Shown one piece after another: positions 17,228 to 25,919 of a DNA stretch of 57,836 bases. The translations under genes were made by a program, and so were the position numbers. The notes under the pieces were generated by a model. That model did not search any database. It had not been told where the DNA came from and worked only from the letters and a program-made list of their open reading frames with translations. Position 1 is the stretch's first letter. Every line of letters starts with the position of its first letter. Source of the stretch: Streptomyces sp. (lineage in GTDB: Bacteria > Actinomycetota > Actinomycetes > Streptomycetales > Streptomycetaceae); assembly GCF_031181555.1 (NCBI RefSeq), contig NZ_JAPSKQ010000015.1, forward strand, positions 1-57,836, written 5' to 3'.

Positions 17228-17794
17228 TCAGCGCCTCGTCTCGTACCTGGTCAGGACCACGCCGCCGGGAAACGTCCGCGTCTCCACCAGGTTCAGGTTC
17301 ATCCAGCTGTCCAGCGCGGTGAAGAACGGCGTGCCGCCGCCCACCAGGACCGGATGGGCGGCGATCACGTACTCGTCGATCAGCCCGGCGCGCATGGCCG
17401 CCCCGGCGAGCGTTGCGCCGCCGATGTTCATCGGGCCGCCGTCCTCGGCCTTGAGCCGGGTGATCTCGGCGATCGCGTCGCCGGTGACCAGGCGGGTGTT
17501 CCAGTCGACCTGGTCGATCGTCGAGGAGAACACCACCTTCGGCGTGTCCCGCCAGTTCCGCGCGAACTCGATCTCCGCCGGGGTGGCGTTGGGCTGCTGG
17601 TCGCCGGTCGGCCAGTAGGAGCTCATCGTCTCCCATAGCTTGCGCCCGTACAGCGACAGGCCACTCGCCTGCTCGTGGTCGAGCCACCACTGGAACAGCT
17701 CGTGGCTCGGCGGTCCGCTCCAGCCGATGTCGTCGCCGGCCGCGGCGATGTAGCCGTCCAGGGTCAGGTTCATGCCGTAGATCAGTTTCCGCAT
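17228..17794 (-). CDS. dihydrofolate reductase / RibD C-terminal family protein
   Basis: 188 residues from ATG at 17794. Start MRKLIYGMNLTLDGYIA is typical of the single-domain RibD-C/DHFR-like reductases. Also seen: GLSLYGRKLWETMSSYW, NIGGATLAGAAMRAGLIDEY and HPVLVGGGTPFF. It probably binds NADPH; its substrate is unknown and true folate reduction is not implied. The gene sits between inverted repeats (16976 and 17965-17979) and is not, as far as I recall, part of the conserved dnaB neighbourhood. It may be an insertion. Confidence 0.85.
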   Translation of the reverse strand: MRKLIYGMNLTLDGYIAAAGDDIGWSGPPSHELFQWWLDHEQASGLSLYGRKLWETMSSYWPTGDQQPNATPAEIEFARNWRDTPKVVFSSTIDQVDWNTRLVTGDAIAEITRLKAEDGGPMNIGGATLAGAAMRAGLIDEYVIAAHPVLVGGGTPFFTALDSWMNLNLVETRTFPGGVVLTRYETRR

Positions 17795-18221
17795 GGCCCA
17801 GCCTTCCGTCCGTGGGTGTCCGGCGTATGGACCAGCGCGGCGCGGGAAACGCATCGGTGCGCGATCGGGGCTCGCCGGTAGTCCTCGTGCTCGAGGCTCA
17901 GCGTGGTGTACCCGGCCGACTCGGGCAAGCCGCCTGATCTCGACCTCGCCCTCGCGAGGAAATGCCACGGATTTGAGACTGATCATGGGTGACAAGGCCG
18001 TGAGACAGCCAAGACGGCCCAGGTCACGCAAGATCGACATGTCACGAGCGGCGAGACCCTGCAGCCACTCGGCACCGTCCCGGTCTGCAGGCGAATCCGT
18101 ATCCCCGGGGGGAGGGCGCCGGGGACCGCGTCGCTGCCGGAGGGCAGGTACAGGTCCGGCCGCACAGCCGGCCGTGCGCGGGAAACGCCAGGGGAGCCGG
18201 CGTTCCTGATGAACTGAGGGA
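17795..18221. other. intergenic stretch with the right repeat copy and a possible decayed frame
   Basis: 427 bases between divergent genes. It contains CCACGGATTTGAGAC (17965-17979), the inverted partner of the repeat after dnaB. On the - strand the reductase frame stays open up to 18040, and another frame reads LPESAGYTTLSLEHEDYR-like protein sequence. Neither has a ribosome site at a plausible start. This may be a gene remnant. Divergent promoters should be here but none was convincingly seen. Confidence 0.4.
17965..17979 (-). repeat. third copy of the GTCTCA-type repeat
   Basis: CCACGGATTTGAGAC, inverted relative to 16976-16990. Together they bracket about 1.0 kb holding the reductase gene. 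No clear target duplication is visible outside the two outer copies. Confidence 0.5.
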
Positions 18222-19607
18222 ATGACGACACCTCAGGAAGAACTGCTGCCAGGGACGCGTCGCGCGCTGCTGCACCGGATCGCTGTCGCCCAGGCGGAAG
18301 GACGTGCGCCGTCGCTCGTCGCGACCGTGGTGCGGGGCGGGGAGAGCGTGTGGACGGGGGCACGGACATCGGTGGAGGGGCACGCCCCGGACGGGAACGT
18401 CCAGTACCGGATCGGCTCGATCACCAAGACCTTCACCGCTGTTCTGGTTCTCCGGCTCCGTGACGAGGGGGTGCTCGACCTCGGCGACCCCGTGGAGAAG
18501 TACCTGCCGGGCACGGGCGTGGGTGAGGCGACCCTCGCCGAACTGCTCGCGCACAGCGGTGGGCTGGCCGCCGAGACGCCCGGCCCCTGGTGGGAGCGGA
18601 CGCCCGGCGCCCTGCGGCCCGACCTCGCCGACGTGCTGGGCGAGCGGCCCCTCGTGCACCCCGTGGGCCGGCGGTTCCACTACTCGAACCCCGGATACGC
18701 GTTGCTCGGCGCGCTGGTCGAGGAGTTGCGCGGCGCACCGTGGGAGGAGGTGCTTCGGCACGAAGTGCTCGAACCCCTGGGCCTGCGTCGCACGAGCATG
18801 CGCCCCGAGGCGCCGCACGCGGAGGGCTGGGCGGTGCATCCGTGGGCCGACGTGATGCTGCCCGAGCCCGTGGAGGATCTCGGGCGGATGGCGTCCGCCG
18901 GACAACTGTGGTCCACCACCGATGACTTGGCGCGCTTCGCGGCCTTTCTGGTCAACGGTGACGAACGGGTGCTGAGTGCCGAGTCGTTGCGGGAGATGAG
19001 GACACCGGCGGCGCCGGCCGAGACCGCGGACGTGGCGAGCGGCTACGCGTACTGCCTGGGCATGGAGATCCGTCACCACGAAGGGCGGACTCTCGTCGGG
19101 CACACCGGGTCACTGCCGGGCTTTCTCGCCTGCCTGGTGATCAGCGTGGCGGACGACGTCGCCGCGGTGGTCCTGGCCAACTGCACCTCGGGGCCATCGC
19201 CGTTCACGGTCGCCGCAGATCTCGTCCGGATCGTAGCGGAGGCGGAACCGCGCATCCCCGCTCCCTGGCGGCCGCTGAAGGAGGCCGAACCGGCGGTACT
19301 GGAGCTGGTGGGGCAGTGGTACTGGGGGACCCAGGCCTTCGCGCTGCGGTGGTCGGCCGACGGTGTTGTCTCGCTGGAGCCGTTGTCCGGCATCGGCCGG
19401 CGTTCGCGCTTCCGCTCGAACGGAGACGGTACCTGGACGGGGCTGGAGGGCTACTACGCCGGAGAGCTCCTGAAGCCCGTACGGCGGCCGGACGGATCGG
19501 TGAGCCACCTCGACCTCGGGTCGTTCGTGTTCACGCGTCAGCCGTATGACGAAGGAGCCTCTGTTCCGGGCGGAGTGGATCCGGACGGGTGGCGGGGGAT
19601 CGGATAG
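18222..19607 (+). CDS. serine hydrolase (class C beta-lactamase / D-aminopeptidase family)
   Basis: 461 residues. Penicillin-recognising motifs: SITK with catalytic Ser (near residue 67), YSNPGY (Tyr near 150) and the HTGSLPGF motif in place of KTG (near 295). A C-terminal lipocalin-like extension follows (about 355-461, WYWGTQAFALRWSADG). No signal peptide is visible, so it is probably cytoplasmic. Family members hydrolyse esters, D-peptides or beta-lactams; the substrate here is unknown. Convergent with the GNAT gene at 19672, with parS between. Confidence 0.85.
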   Translation: MTTPQEELLPGTRRALLHRIAVAQAEGRAPSLVATVVRGGESVWTGARTSVEGHAPDGNVQYRIGSITKTFTAVLVLRLRDEGVLDLGDPVEKYLPGTGVGEATLAELLAHSGGLAAETPGPWWERTPGALRPDLADVLGERPLVHPVGRRFHYSNPGYALLGALVEELRGAPWEEVLRHEVLEPLGLRRTSMRPEAPHAEGWAVHPWADVMLPEPVEDLGRMASAGQLWSTTDDLARFAAFLVNGDERVLSAESLREMRTPAAPAETADVASGYAYCLGMEIRHHEGRTLVGHTGSLPGFLACLVISVADDVAAVVLANCTSGPSPFTVAADLVRIVAEAEPRIPAPWRPLKEAEPAVLELVGQWYWGTQAFALRWSADGVVSLEPLSGIGRRSRFRSNGDGTWTGLEGYYAGELLKPVRRPDGSVSHLDLGSFVFTRQPYDEGASVPGGVDPDGWRGIG

Positions 19608-19632
19608 ACCTCGGTCCCCGGGGCCTGCGAGG

Positions 19633-19658
19633 GGCCCTGTTTCACGTGAAACAGGGCC
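19633..19658. other. parS site (perfect) in a 26-bp palindrome
   Basis: GTTTCACGTGAAAC at 19639-19652, extended by GGCCCT/AGGGCC arms into a 26-bp perfect palindrome. It lies between two convergent stop codons (19607 and 19672), so the same sequence is likely the bidirectional terminator. Confidence 0.9.
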
Positions 19659-19671
19659 TTTGGCGCATCTG

Positions 19672-20124
19672 TCACAGGTGAAGCTTGAAGCCCACGTGTG
19701 AGGCCGTGAAACCGAGTCGCTCATAGAAGCGGTGGGCATCGGTGCGGGTGTTGTCGGAGGTCAGCTGGACCAAGTGACAACCGTGGTGACGGGAGGTGTC
19801 GATCGCCCACTCGATGAGCCGGGTCCCCAGGCCGCTGCCGCGCTCGTCGGCGTGGACGCGGACCCCCTCGATGATCGACCTGGTGGCACCGCGGCGGGAC
19901 AGCCCGGGAACGATCGTGAGCTGGAGCGTGCCGACGACACGGCCTCCGCGGACGGCAACGACCAGGTTCTGGTTCGGATCCGCGCTGAGTCGCTCCAGCG
20001 CGGCCAGGTACGGACCGAGGTCGTCCGGCGACTCGCGCTGCGCGCCCAACGGGTCGTCCGCGAGCATGCCGACGATCGCGGGGACGTCGGCGGCCACCGC
20101 TGCGCGTATCTCAAGATCTCCCAT
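19672..20124 (-). CDS. GNAT family N-acetyltransferase
   Basis: 150 residues from ATG at 20124 (MGDLEIRAAVAAD). The GNAT core is clear: beta-strand VVGTLQLTIVPGL, acetyl-CoA loop HADERGSGLGTRLIEWAI (R/Q-x-x-G-x-G/A type), then NTRTDAHRFYERLGF, the usual C-terminal motif. It transfers acetyl groups from acetyl-CoA to an unknown amine. Lies downstream of the MarR gene on the same strand with a 92-base gap. Confidence 0.9.
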   Translation of the reverse strand: MGDLEIRAAVAADVPAIVGMLADDPLGAQRESPDDLGPYLAALERLSADPNQNLVVAVRGGRVVGTLQLTIVPGLSRRGATRSIIEGVRVHADERGSGLGTRLIEWAIDTSRHHGCHLVQLTSDNTRTDAHRFYERLGFTASHVGFKLHL

Positions 20125-20216
20125 GCCGGGCACCCTATGCAGGCACGGCCGGGACGGGCGACCTCGATTCCGGCGCGGCCGCCAGGTCCCGTCCGGCATG
20201 GTCCGCCGGGCAGGAC

Positions 20217-20681
20217 CTAGGCCGGTACCGATGCCTTCAGCGTTTCCACCGCCCGCACCAACGGTGCCAGTTCGGGGTTCTTCGCCGCCTCGTCGAGGGC
20301 CTCGCGCAGGGCGGTGTCATTGGTCGGCCGTGCCTCCTCCAGGAGCTTGAGGCCGGTCTCCGTCACGTTGGTGTAGATGCCGCGCCGGTCGGTGGGGCAC
20401 AGATAGCGCTCCAGCAGGCCGCGGTCCTCGAGCCGCGTGACCAGTCGGGTGGTGGCGCTCTGGCTGAGCACGACCGCGTCGGCGACCTGCTTCATCTGCA
20501 GATGGCCCCCGTCGCCGTCGTGCTGCCGGCTCAGCACGTCGAGCAGGGAGTACTCCCGCACGCTCAGATCGTGCCGGGCCTGGAGGGCGCGCTCGATGTG
20601 GGCCTCGATCCTTCCGTGCAGCAGGGAGAGGGCGCACCAGCCCTGGGCGAGGGCGGTGAGCGCGGGGTCCGTGGCTGTCAT
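20217..20681 (-). CDS. MarR family transcriptional regulator
   Basis: 154 residues from ATG at 20681, with GGAGG ahead. Winged helix: LSVREYSLLDVL, MKQVADAVVLSQSATTRLVTRLEDRGLLER and the wing CPTDRRGIYTNVT. It is divergent from the MFS exporter at 20821, and the two likely form a ligand-induced pair. An inverted repeat in the spacer (20745-20767) is the natural operator candidate. Ligand unknown. Confidence 0.92.
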   Translation of the reverse strand: MTATDPALTALAQGWCALSLLHGRIEAHIERALQARHDLSVREYSLLDVLSRQHDGDGGHLQMKQVADAVVLSQSATTRLVTRLEDRGLLERYLCPTDRRGIYTNVTETGLKLLEEARPTNDTALREALDEAAKNPELAPLVRAVETLKASVPA

Positions 20682-20744
20682 GGGCGTTTCCTCCGTCCAG
20701 GAGCTGCTGACACCAGAGTAGAGCAAGGCCGCAATATACGGCGC

Positions 20745-20767
20745 TTGCAAGTAGCCCGCGTATGCAA
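20745..20767. promoter_or_regulatory. candidate MarR operator between the regulator and the exporter
   Basis: TTGCA-N13-TGCAA in an AT-rich part of the 139-base divergent spacer; an extra small palindrome CTTGCAAG (20744-20751) overlaps its left arm. MarR sites often are such TTGCA/TGCAA dyads. Confidence 0.5.
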
Positions 20768-20820
20768 CTATTGTGAGGACAGCTAAAGCGCTCCTGCAAT
20801 CACCTGGAAGGTCAACCCCC

Positions 20821-22029
20821 ATGCCTCTCGCGCTTCTGGCCCTCGCGATCGGGGCCTTCGGGATCGGAACGACGGAGTTCGTGATCATGGGCTTGCTGCC
20901 CGAGGTCGCGGGTGACTTCGGTGTCTCCATCCCCACAGCCGGATACCTGGTGACCGGCTACGCACTGGGCGTCGTGTTCGGCGCGCCGCTGATGACCGTG
21001 CTCGGCACCAAGGTCTCCCGCAAGCGCATGCTGATGCTGCTCATGGGCCTGTTCATCGCCGGGAACCTGCTCTCGGCGCTGGCCCCGGTCTTCGGTGTCA
21101 TGCTGATCGGGCGGGTGGTCGCCTCACTGGCCCACGGTGCCTTCTTCGGCATCGGCTCGGTGGTCGCGGCCGATCTGGTCGCTCCGGACAAGAAGGCCGG
21201 AGCCATCGCCATGATGTTCACCGGGCTGACCGTCGCCAACGTCGTCGGCGTCCCGCTGGGCACGCTCGTCGGCCAGTCCATCGGCTGGCGCGTCACCTTC
21301 GGCATCGTCGCCGCCCTCGGCCTCGTCGGCCTGGCCGGCATCGCCCGGCTCGTGCCCGACATGCCCAAGCCCGAGGGAGTGCGGCTGCGCCACGAGCTGG
21401 CCGCCTTCAAGAACGTCCAGGTCCTGCTCGCCATGGCGATGACCGTCCTCGGTTTCGGCGGCGTCTTCGCGGCCATCACCTACATCGCGCCGATGATGAC
21501 CCATGTCGCCGGCTTCGCCGACGGCTCCGTCACCTGGCTGCTGGTCCTCTTCGGCCTCGGCATGGTCGGCGGCAACCTCATCGGCGGCAGGTACGCCGAC
21601 CGTGCCCTGATGCCGATGCTGTACGTGTCGCTGGGCGCCCTTGCCGTCGTCCTCGCGCTCTTCACCCTGACCGCGCACAACAAGATCGTCGCGGCTGTCA
21701 CCATCACCCTGATCGGCGCCCTGGGCTTCGCCACGGTCCCGCCGCTGCAGAAGCGCGTCCTCGATCAGGCGCACGGTGCCCCCACCCTGGCCTCGGCCGT
21801 GAACATCGGCGCCTTCAACCTCGGCAACGCGCTGTCCGCCTGGCTCGGCGGTCTCGTGATCGCCGCGGGTCTCGGTTACACCGCACCCAACTGGGTCGGC
21901 GCCGTCCTCGCCGCCGGTGCCCTGGTGCTGGCCTTCGTCTCGGCCGCCCTCGAACGCCGCGACAAGGGCACCGGCACCGTGCTCGCCGGCCCGGTCCCCG
22001 CCGAGCAGCGGACCACCGTCTCCCACTGA
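20821..22029 (+). CDS. MFS transporter, DHA1 / arabinose-efflux-permease type
   Basis: 402 residues from ATG at 20821 (AAGG upstream). Begins MPLALLALAIGAFGIGTTEFVIMGLLPEV, the signature of the AraJ/CmlR-like drug exporters. Twelve helices; loop 2-3 has GTKVSRKRML and helix 5 has the antiporter-type motif GVPLGTLVGQSIGWR. It probably expels a small toxic compound by proton antiport. Divergent from the MarR gene and followed after 102 bases by the GlcG-like gene. Confidence 0.92.
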   Translation: MPLALLALAIGAFGIGTTEFVIMGLLPEVAGDFGVSIPTAGYLVTGYALGVVFGAPLMTVLGTKVSRKRMLMLLMGLFIAGNLLSALAPVFGVMLIGRVVASLAHGAFFGIGSVVAADLVAPDKKAGAIAMMFTGLTVANVVGVPLGTLVGQSIGWRVTFGIVAALGLVGLAGIARLVPDMPKPEGVRLRHELAAFKNVQVLLAMAMTVLGFGGVFAAITYIAPMMTHVAGFADGSVTWLLVLFGLGMVGGNLIGGRYADRALMPMLYVSLGALAVVLALFTLTAHNKIVAAVTITLIGALGFATVPPLQKRVLDQAHGAPTLASAVNIGAFNLGNALSAWLGGLVIAAGLGYTAPNWVGAVLAAGALVLAFVSAALERRDKGTGTVLAGPVPAEQRTTVSH

Positions 22030-22131
22030 CCCGCGGGGCCGTCCGGTGCGGGGCCAGAGCCGTCCCCGCATCCGCCCGCTCCCCCTCCACCGAACAACCG
22101 GCATCACCCGTACGTCGAGGAGCACCTCTTC

Positions 22132-22554
22132 ATGAGCACCACCACCGCCGTTGCCCCGCTCACCATCGCGGACGCCGAAGCCCTCATCACCGCCGCACAC
22201 CAGGCCGCAGAGGCCGCCGGTGTCACGGTCAGCGTCACCGTCCTCGACGCCGGCGGGCATCCGCTCGCGTTCCGGAGGGACGACCGCGCCGTGCTGATCT
22301 CCGGCGAGACCAGCACCCGCAAGGCGTACACCGCTCTCCAGCTGAACGCGCCCACCGCCGACCTCGTGGAGGCCGTGCAGCCCGGAGGCCTCTTCCACAC
22401 CCTGCCCACGGCACTCGACCGGCCGTTGCTGTTCATCGCCGGGGGCGTGCCCGTCCGACGCGACGGCCGGCTGATCGGCGCGATCGGCGTCGGTGGCGGA
22501 GCTCCGGAGCAGGACCACGCCTTTGCCACGGCCGCCGTGGAGGGCCTCGCCTGA
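22132..22554 (+). CDS. GlcG/HbpS-like heme-degradation-fold protein
   Basis: 140 residues, GAGGAG nine bases before the ATG. The GlcG/HbpS core is seen: LTIADAEALITAAHQAAEAAGV, VTVLDAGGHPLAFRRDD, STRKAYTA, and the terminal GGVPVRRDGRLIGAIGVGG. Unlike secreted HbpS it has no signal peptide, so it is cytoplasmic. HbpS members bind heme or sense oxidation; others are of unknown function. Its place after a MarR-controlled exporter suggests it is co-induced. Confidence 0.85.
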   Translation: MSTTTAVAPLTIADAEALITAAHQAAEAAGVTVSVTVLDAGGHPLAFRRDDRAVLISGETSTRKAYTALQLNAPTADLVEAVQPGGLFHTLPTALDRPLLFIAGGVPVRRDGRLIGAIGVGGGAPEQDHAFATAAVEGLA

Positions 22555-22574
22555 CGCCGGGCCCCCTCGGCACG

Positions 22575-22620
22575 ACGACGCCGGTTCCCGAGCCTGCCGG
22601 TCGGGAGCCGGCGCCGTCGT
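22575..22620. terminator. bidirectional terminator
   Basis: Stem ACGACG...CCGGTTCCCGA against TCGGGAGCCGG...CGTCGT with a 3-base bulge and a 9-base loop, between convergent stops at 22554 and 22635. Confidence 0.75.
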
Positions 22621-22634
22621 ATCGGTGGACGGTG

Positions 22635-23501
22635 TCAGCCCGCCGCGACCGTCACCGGGGCGAACCGGCGGCGCCAGTCCCCGGGCAGCTCCGTGATCCC
22701 GTACGTCATGACGGCGTTGAACGCGACGGACGCCAGTCCGTGCTCCTTCGCCCAGCCCAGCAGCTCTTCGTGCCGCACGTCGATGTCGGTACGCAGCGGC
22801 CGGTCCGTGTGGGCGGCGAGGGAAGCGAGGAGCGCCTGAGCCGTCGGGGTGTCACGGGCGATCAGCGGGCCGACGACATGGGTGTCCATGTTGGGCCAGG
22901 CGGCCGCGTATCCGATGAGCCGCCCGTTCTCCTCGGCGACCCGCAACTGGTCGGCGAAGGCAGGCAGACGGGCGACGATGTGGGTGCGGTCGGCCCCGAA
23001 CACCTCCTCGTCCAGTCGGAGGATCGCGGGGAGGTCCTCGGCGGTCGCGGCACGGGTGACGGCCTTGTGCTGTGCGCCCGCGGGGACGAAGTGACCTCGC
23101 AGCATCTCCGCCCGGCCGGTGACCTTGAAGCCCAGTTCCTCGTAAAGAGGCCGACCGCAGGGAGTCGCGTGCAGGGTGAGCGGCGTGGTGCCCATCGACG
23201 AGACGACGTGGCGCATCAGCCGGCGCCCCACGCCCTGGCGAGCATGCCGCTCGGCGACCAGAACCATGCCGATGGCTCCCAGGGCGGGACGCTCCTGCGG
23301 CCCGTACTCGGTGACGACGCAGGCGGTCACCAGACCACCGTCGGGGTCGTCGATGCCGTACCCCTTTCCGGCCGAGAGGAGGAGCCCCCACTTGTGCTCC
23401 TCCCGCGGCCACCCCCGGTCCTCGGACAAGTCGGCGCAGGCGGTGAGATCGCGGAGCGTCAGACGGCGGACGGGCAGAGAGGCAAGGGAAGGTGTCGGCA
23501 C
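22635..23501 (-). CDS. GNAT family N-acetyltransferase with two GNAT-like domains
   Basis: 288 residues from GTG at 23501; the frame stays open further up but without a credible start. The first domain (about 10-145) has GMVLVAERHARQGVGRRLMRHVV, the acetyl-CoA loop, and PLYEELGFKVTG. The second (about 155-285) starts AVTRAATAEDLPAILRLDEEVFG and ends in a GNAT-like fold with GYAAAWPNMDTHVVGPLIA. Only the first keeps a full acetyl-CoA signature. Substrate unknown. Divergent from the HAD gene, with parS in the spacer. Confidence 0.85.
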   Translation of the reverse strand: MPTPSLASLPVRRLTLRDLTACADLSEDRGWPREEHKWGLLLSAGKGYGIDDPDGGLVTACVVTEYGPQERPALGAIGMVLVAERHARQGVGRRLMRHVVSSMGTTPLTLHATPCGRPLYEELGFKVTGRAEMLRGHFVPAGAQHKAVTRAATAEDLPAILRLDEEVFGADRTHIVARLPAFADQLRVAEENGRLIGYAAAWPNMDTHVVGPLIARDTPTAQALLASLAAHTDRPLRTDIDVRHEELLGWAKEHGLASVAFNAVMTYGITELPGDWRRRFAPVTVAAG

Positions 23502-23624
23502 GCAGGTCAGGCTGTCCGACCGGGGGTGCCGGCGTCCACCTGTTTCCGGAGGCTCGACCCGCTTTCGGCCATGCTGCGGCCGACGGCAGAGCATGTGATC
23601 AAGCTCGGGGCTCGCACACGGGTT

Positions 23625-23638
23625 GTTTCACGTGAAAC
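23625..23638. other. parS site (perfect)
   Basis: GTTTCACGTGAAAC in the spacer of two divergent genes, 19 bases before the HAD start codon. It probably overlaps the promoter or 5' leader of that gene. Confidence 0.9.
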
Positions 23639-23657
23639 CCGGTTAATCTCGTGGCCC

Positions 23658-24287
23658 ATGGCGAGGCTCCATCTCTTCGATCTCGACGGCACCTTGCTGC
23701 ACGGCAGTTCCGCGCCCGTGGAAATATCGCGGCAGCTGGGACTGGAGGCCGAGACGGTGGCCCTCGACCGGGCGATCTCGGCGGGACTCATCGGACCGCC
23801 GGAGTACGCGACACAGGTGCACGCGCTCTGGGCGAGCCTCACCGAGGCGCACGTGGCAGCGGCGTTCGACGCAGCCCCGTGGCTGACCCGGATCCGCGAG
23901 GTCTGGGCAGAGCTCACGCGGAACGGTGACTACTGCGCCGTGGTGTCGCTGTCCCCCTCCTTCTTCGTGGAACGGCTCATCGACTGGGGTGCGCACGCGG
24001 CGTACGGGTCACGTTTTCCCGCCGTACCGTTCACGGAGCCGGTGGACCCGACAGGTGTGCTCAACGCGGTGGCCAAGGTCCGGATCGCCGATCGGCTGTG
24101 TGCGGAGTTCGGGGTGACACGCGCGGACTGCGTCGCCTACGGGGACTCGATGTCGGACAAGGACCTGTTCGGAGCGGTGCCGGTCTCCGTCGCGGTCAAC
24201 GCGGACCGGCATCTGACGGGTCTCGCGACCCATTCCTACACGGGGAGGGACCTCTGGGAAGCCTACGAGCTGGTGCGCGTCGCGTGA
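23658..24287 (+). CDS. HAD-IB family phosphatase (SerB-like)
   Basis: 209 residues, start MARLHLFDLDGTLL. HAD motifs: I DLDGT (nucleophile Asp, residue 8), II VVSLSPSFF, III Lys within AVAKVRIAD, IV YGDSMSDKDLF. A cap helix bundle lies between I and II (HAD-IB). It resembles phosphoserine phosphatase-type enzymes, but substrate is not fixed by sequence. Convergent with the Nudix gene, 10 bases between the stops. Confidence 0.88.
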   Translation: MARLHLFDLDGTLLHGSSAPVEISRQLGLEAETVALDRAISAGLIGPPEYATQVHALWASLTEAHVAAAFDAAPWLTRIREVWAELTRNGDYCAVVSLSPSFFVERLIDWGAHAAYGSRFPAVPFTEPVDPTGVLNAVAKVRIADRLCAEFGVTRADCVAYGDSMSDKDLFGAVPVSVAVNADRHLTGLATHSYTGRDLWEAYELVRVA

Positions 24288-24297
24288 CGATCGGGCA

Positions 24298-24780
24298 TCA
24301 GCCGAGGTCGGGGGCGTGCATCGCGCGCACGCCCTCGATGTTGCCGTCCAGGTAGTGCCGAAGCGAGAGCGGTACGAGATGGACCGAGGCGATGCCGACG
24401 CGGGTGAACGGCACGCGGACGATCTCGTACTCACCGGTGGGCTCGTCGACCTCCGGGCCGTGCCGCAGGGACGGGTCCATGGATTCCAGGCGGCATACGA
24501 AGAAGTGCTGCACCTTCACACCGGTGGCGCCGCCGTCCTCGTCGATGTGCTCCACGGTGTCGACGAAGCAGGGCACCACATCGGTGATCTTGGCGCCGAG
24601 CTCCTCGTACACCTCTCGGTGCAGGGCGTCGACGACGGTCGGATCCTCCGGCTCGACTCCGCCGCCGGGGGTGACCCAGTAGGGGTCCATGCCGGGCTTG
24701 GTGCGCTTGATCAGGACCAGGTCGTCGCCGTCCAGCAGAACGGCACGGGCGGTGCGCTTGACCACGGGTCGGACGGTCAT
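24298..24780 (-). CDS. Nudix hydrolase
   Basis: 160 residues from ATG at 24780; an in-frame ATG at 24855 would add a stretch translated through a parS-like site and is less likely. The Nudix box is complete: GGVEPEDPTVVDALHREVYEELGA split as G-x5-E-x7-REVYEELG. The Glu pair would bind Mg2+. It cleaves nucleoside diphosphates linked to another group; substrate unknown. No strong ribosome site is visible, leaving the start uncertain. Confidence 0.85.
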   Translation of the reverse strand: MTVRPVVKRTARAVLLDGDDLVLIKRTKPGMDPYWVTPGGGVEPEDPTVVDALHREVYEELGAKITDVVPCFVDTVEHIDEDGGATGVKVQHFFVCRLESMDPSLRHGPEVDEPTGEYEIVRVPFTRVGIASVHLVPLSLRHYLDGNIEGVRAMHAPDLG

Positions 24781-24801
24781 GGGGGAAATGTGGCCCGGCT
24801 G

Positions 24802-24815
24802 GTTCCACGTGAAAC
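24802..24815. other. parS-like site (one mismatch)
   Basis: GTTCCACGTGAAAC, T to C at position 4 of the consensus. It lies 21 bases upstream of the Nudix start codon. Confidence 0.6.
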
Positions 24816-24867
24816 ATCGCGAAACGTCACCGGCCGAGCTCTCGGAGTGAGACATCCGCGCGGAGGG

Positions 24868-25773
24868 TCAGCACCAGCCGGTGGCCGCCTGCTGCAACCG
24901 CTCGTAGGCACGGGCGATGTGCGGCATCGCCAGCGTGCCGGTGCGGACCACCAGGAAGTACGTCCGCAGCGGGGGCACCGTCGGTTCATGCAGAGTGATC
25001 ACATCTCCCCGTTCGAGTGCCGCCGCGCACAGATAGCGGGGCAGCACCGCCAGCCCCGCGCCCGCCGCGGCGCAGGCCAGCACGGCGCGTAGATCCGGGA
25101 CGATCACGGTTCCCGGGGTGACAGGACGGGAGTCGAACACAGAGGCCCAGTAGCGGGAGACGAACGGCAGCGACTCGTGGACCTCGATCACCGGGACCTG
25201 CTCAAGGACGGACCTCCCGGTGCGGCGGAGTGCGCCGGGACCGATCCGCTCGGCCCAGCGCGGAGCGGCGACCAGGACGTGCTCCTCGTCGCAGAGCGCA
25301 GTTGCCAGGAGCAGGGCGCCGCGCGGCCGGACCGTGCTGATGGCCAGATCATGGTGCCCGGCGGCCAGCCCTTCCAGGGTTTCCTCGGCGGTACCGAAGG
25401 AGGCCCGCAGGGCGAAGCTCTGACCGTCGTCGCCGGCCAGCTCCGTCAGCACGGGTAACGCCCGCTCGGCGGTGAACTCCGGGGGACCGGCCAGATGGAG
25501 GGTGCGTAAGGAGGAGTCGTCCTCGAGACCGGACTCGGCGATCTCCACGAGGGCGTCGAGGTGCGGTGCCGCCTTGTGGGCGAGCTCGTCCCCGATGGTC
25601 GTCGGCGTCACACCGCGGGCCTGCCGCAGGAACAGAGGTCTCCCCAGTTGCCGCTCCAGCGTCCGTATCTGGGAGGTGACGGCCGGCTGGGAGAGGCCGA
25701 GCAAGGCGGCGGCACGAGTGAAGGAACCGGCCCGGTGCACGGTCACGAAGGTCCGCAGCAAGGCCAGATCCAC
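24868..25773 (-). CDS. LysR family transcriptional regulator
   Basis: 301 residues from GTG at 25773 (GGGGGAGGG upstream). HTH at about 2-60: LALLRTFVTVHRAGSFTRAAALLGLSQPAVTSQI. The effector domain follows (about 90-290) with HHDLAISTVRP and AVLACAAAGAGLAVLPRYL. It has no divergent partner: the next genes upstream lie on the same strand, so its target is unclear. Effector unknown. Confidence 0.92.
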   Translation of the reverse strand: MDLALLRTFVTVHRAGSFTRAAALLGLSQPAVTSQIRTLERQLGRPLFLRQARGVTPTTIGDELAHKAAPHLDALVEIAESGLEDDSSLRTLHLAGPPEFTAERALPVLTELAGDDGQSFALRASFGTAEETLEGLAAGHHDLAISTVRPRGALLLATALCDEEHVLVAAPRWAERIGPGALRRTGRSVLEQVPVIEVHESLPFVSRYWASVFDSRPVTPGTVIVPDLRAVLACAAAGAGLAVLPRYLCAAALERGDVITLHEPTVPPLRTYFLVVRTGTLAMPHIARAYERLQQAATGWC

Positions 25774-25919
25774 CGCACACCCTCCCCCTGTCAGCCCCGC
25801 TGCCGGCTTCGGACGCGCCCCACTATAAATAAGTCGATAGGTCGCTGTCGCTACTGTGATTGGACACTGACCCTGAGTCAACTAGCCTGGTTCGCGCGGT
25901 TCCTCGCGCGCGGAACCGA

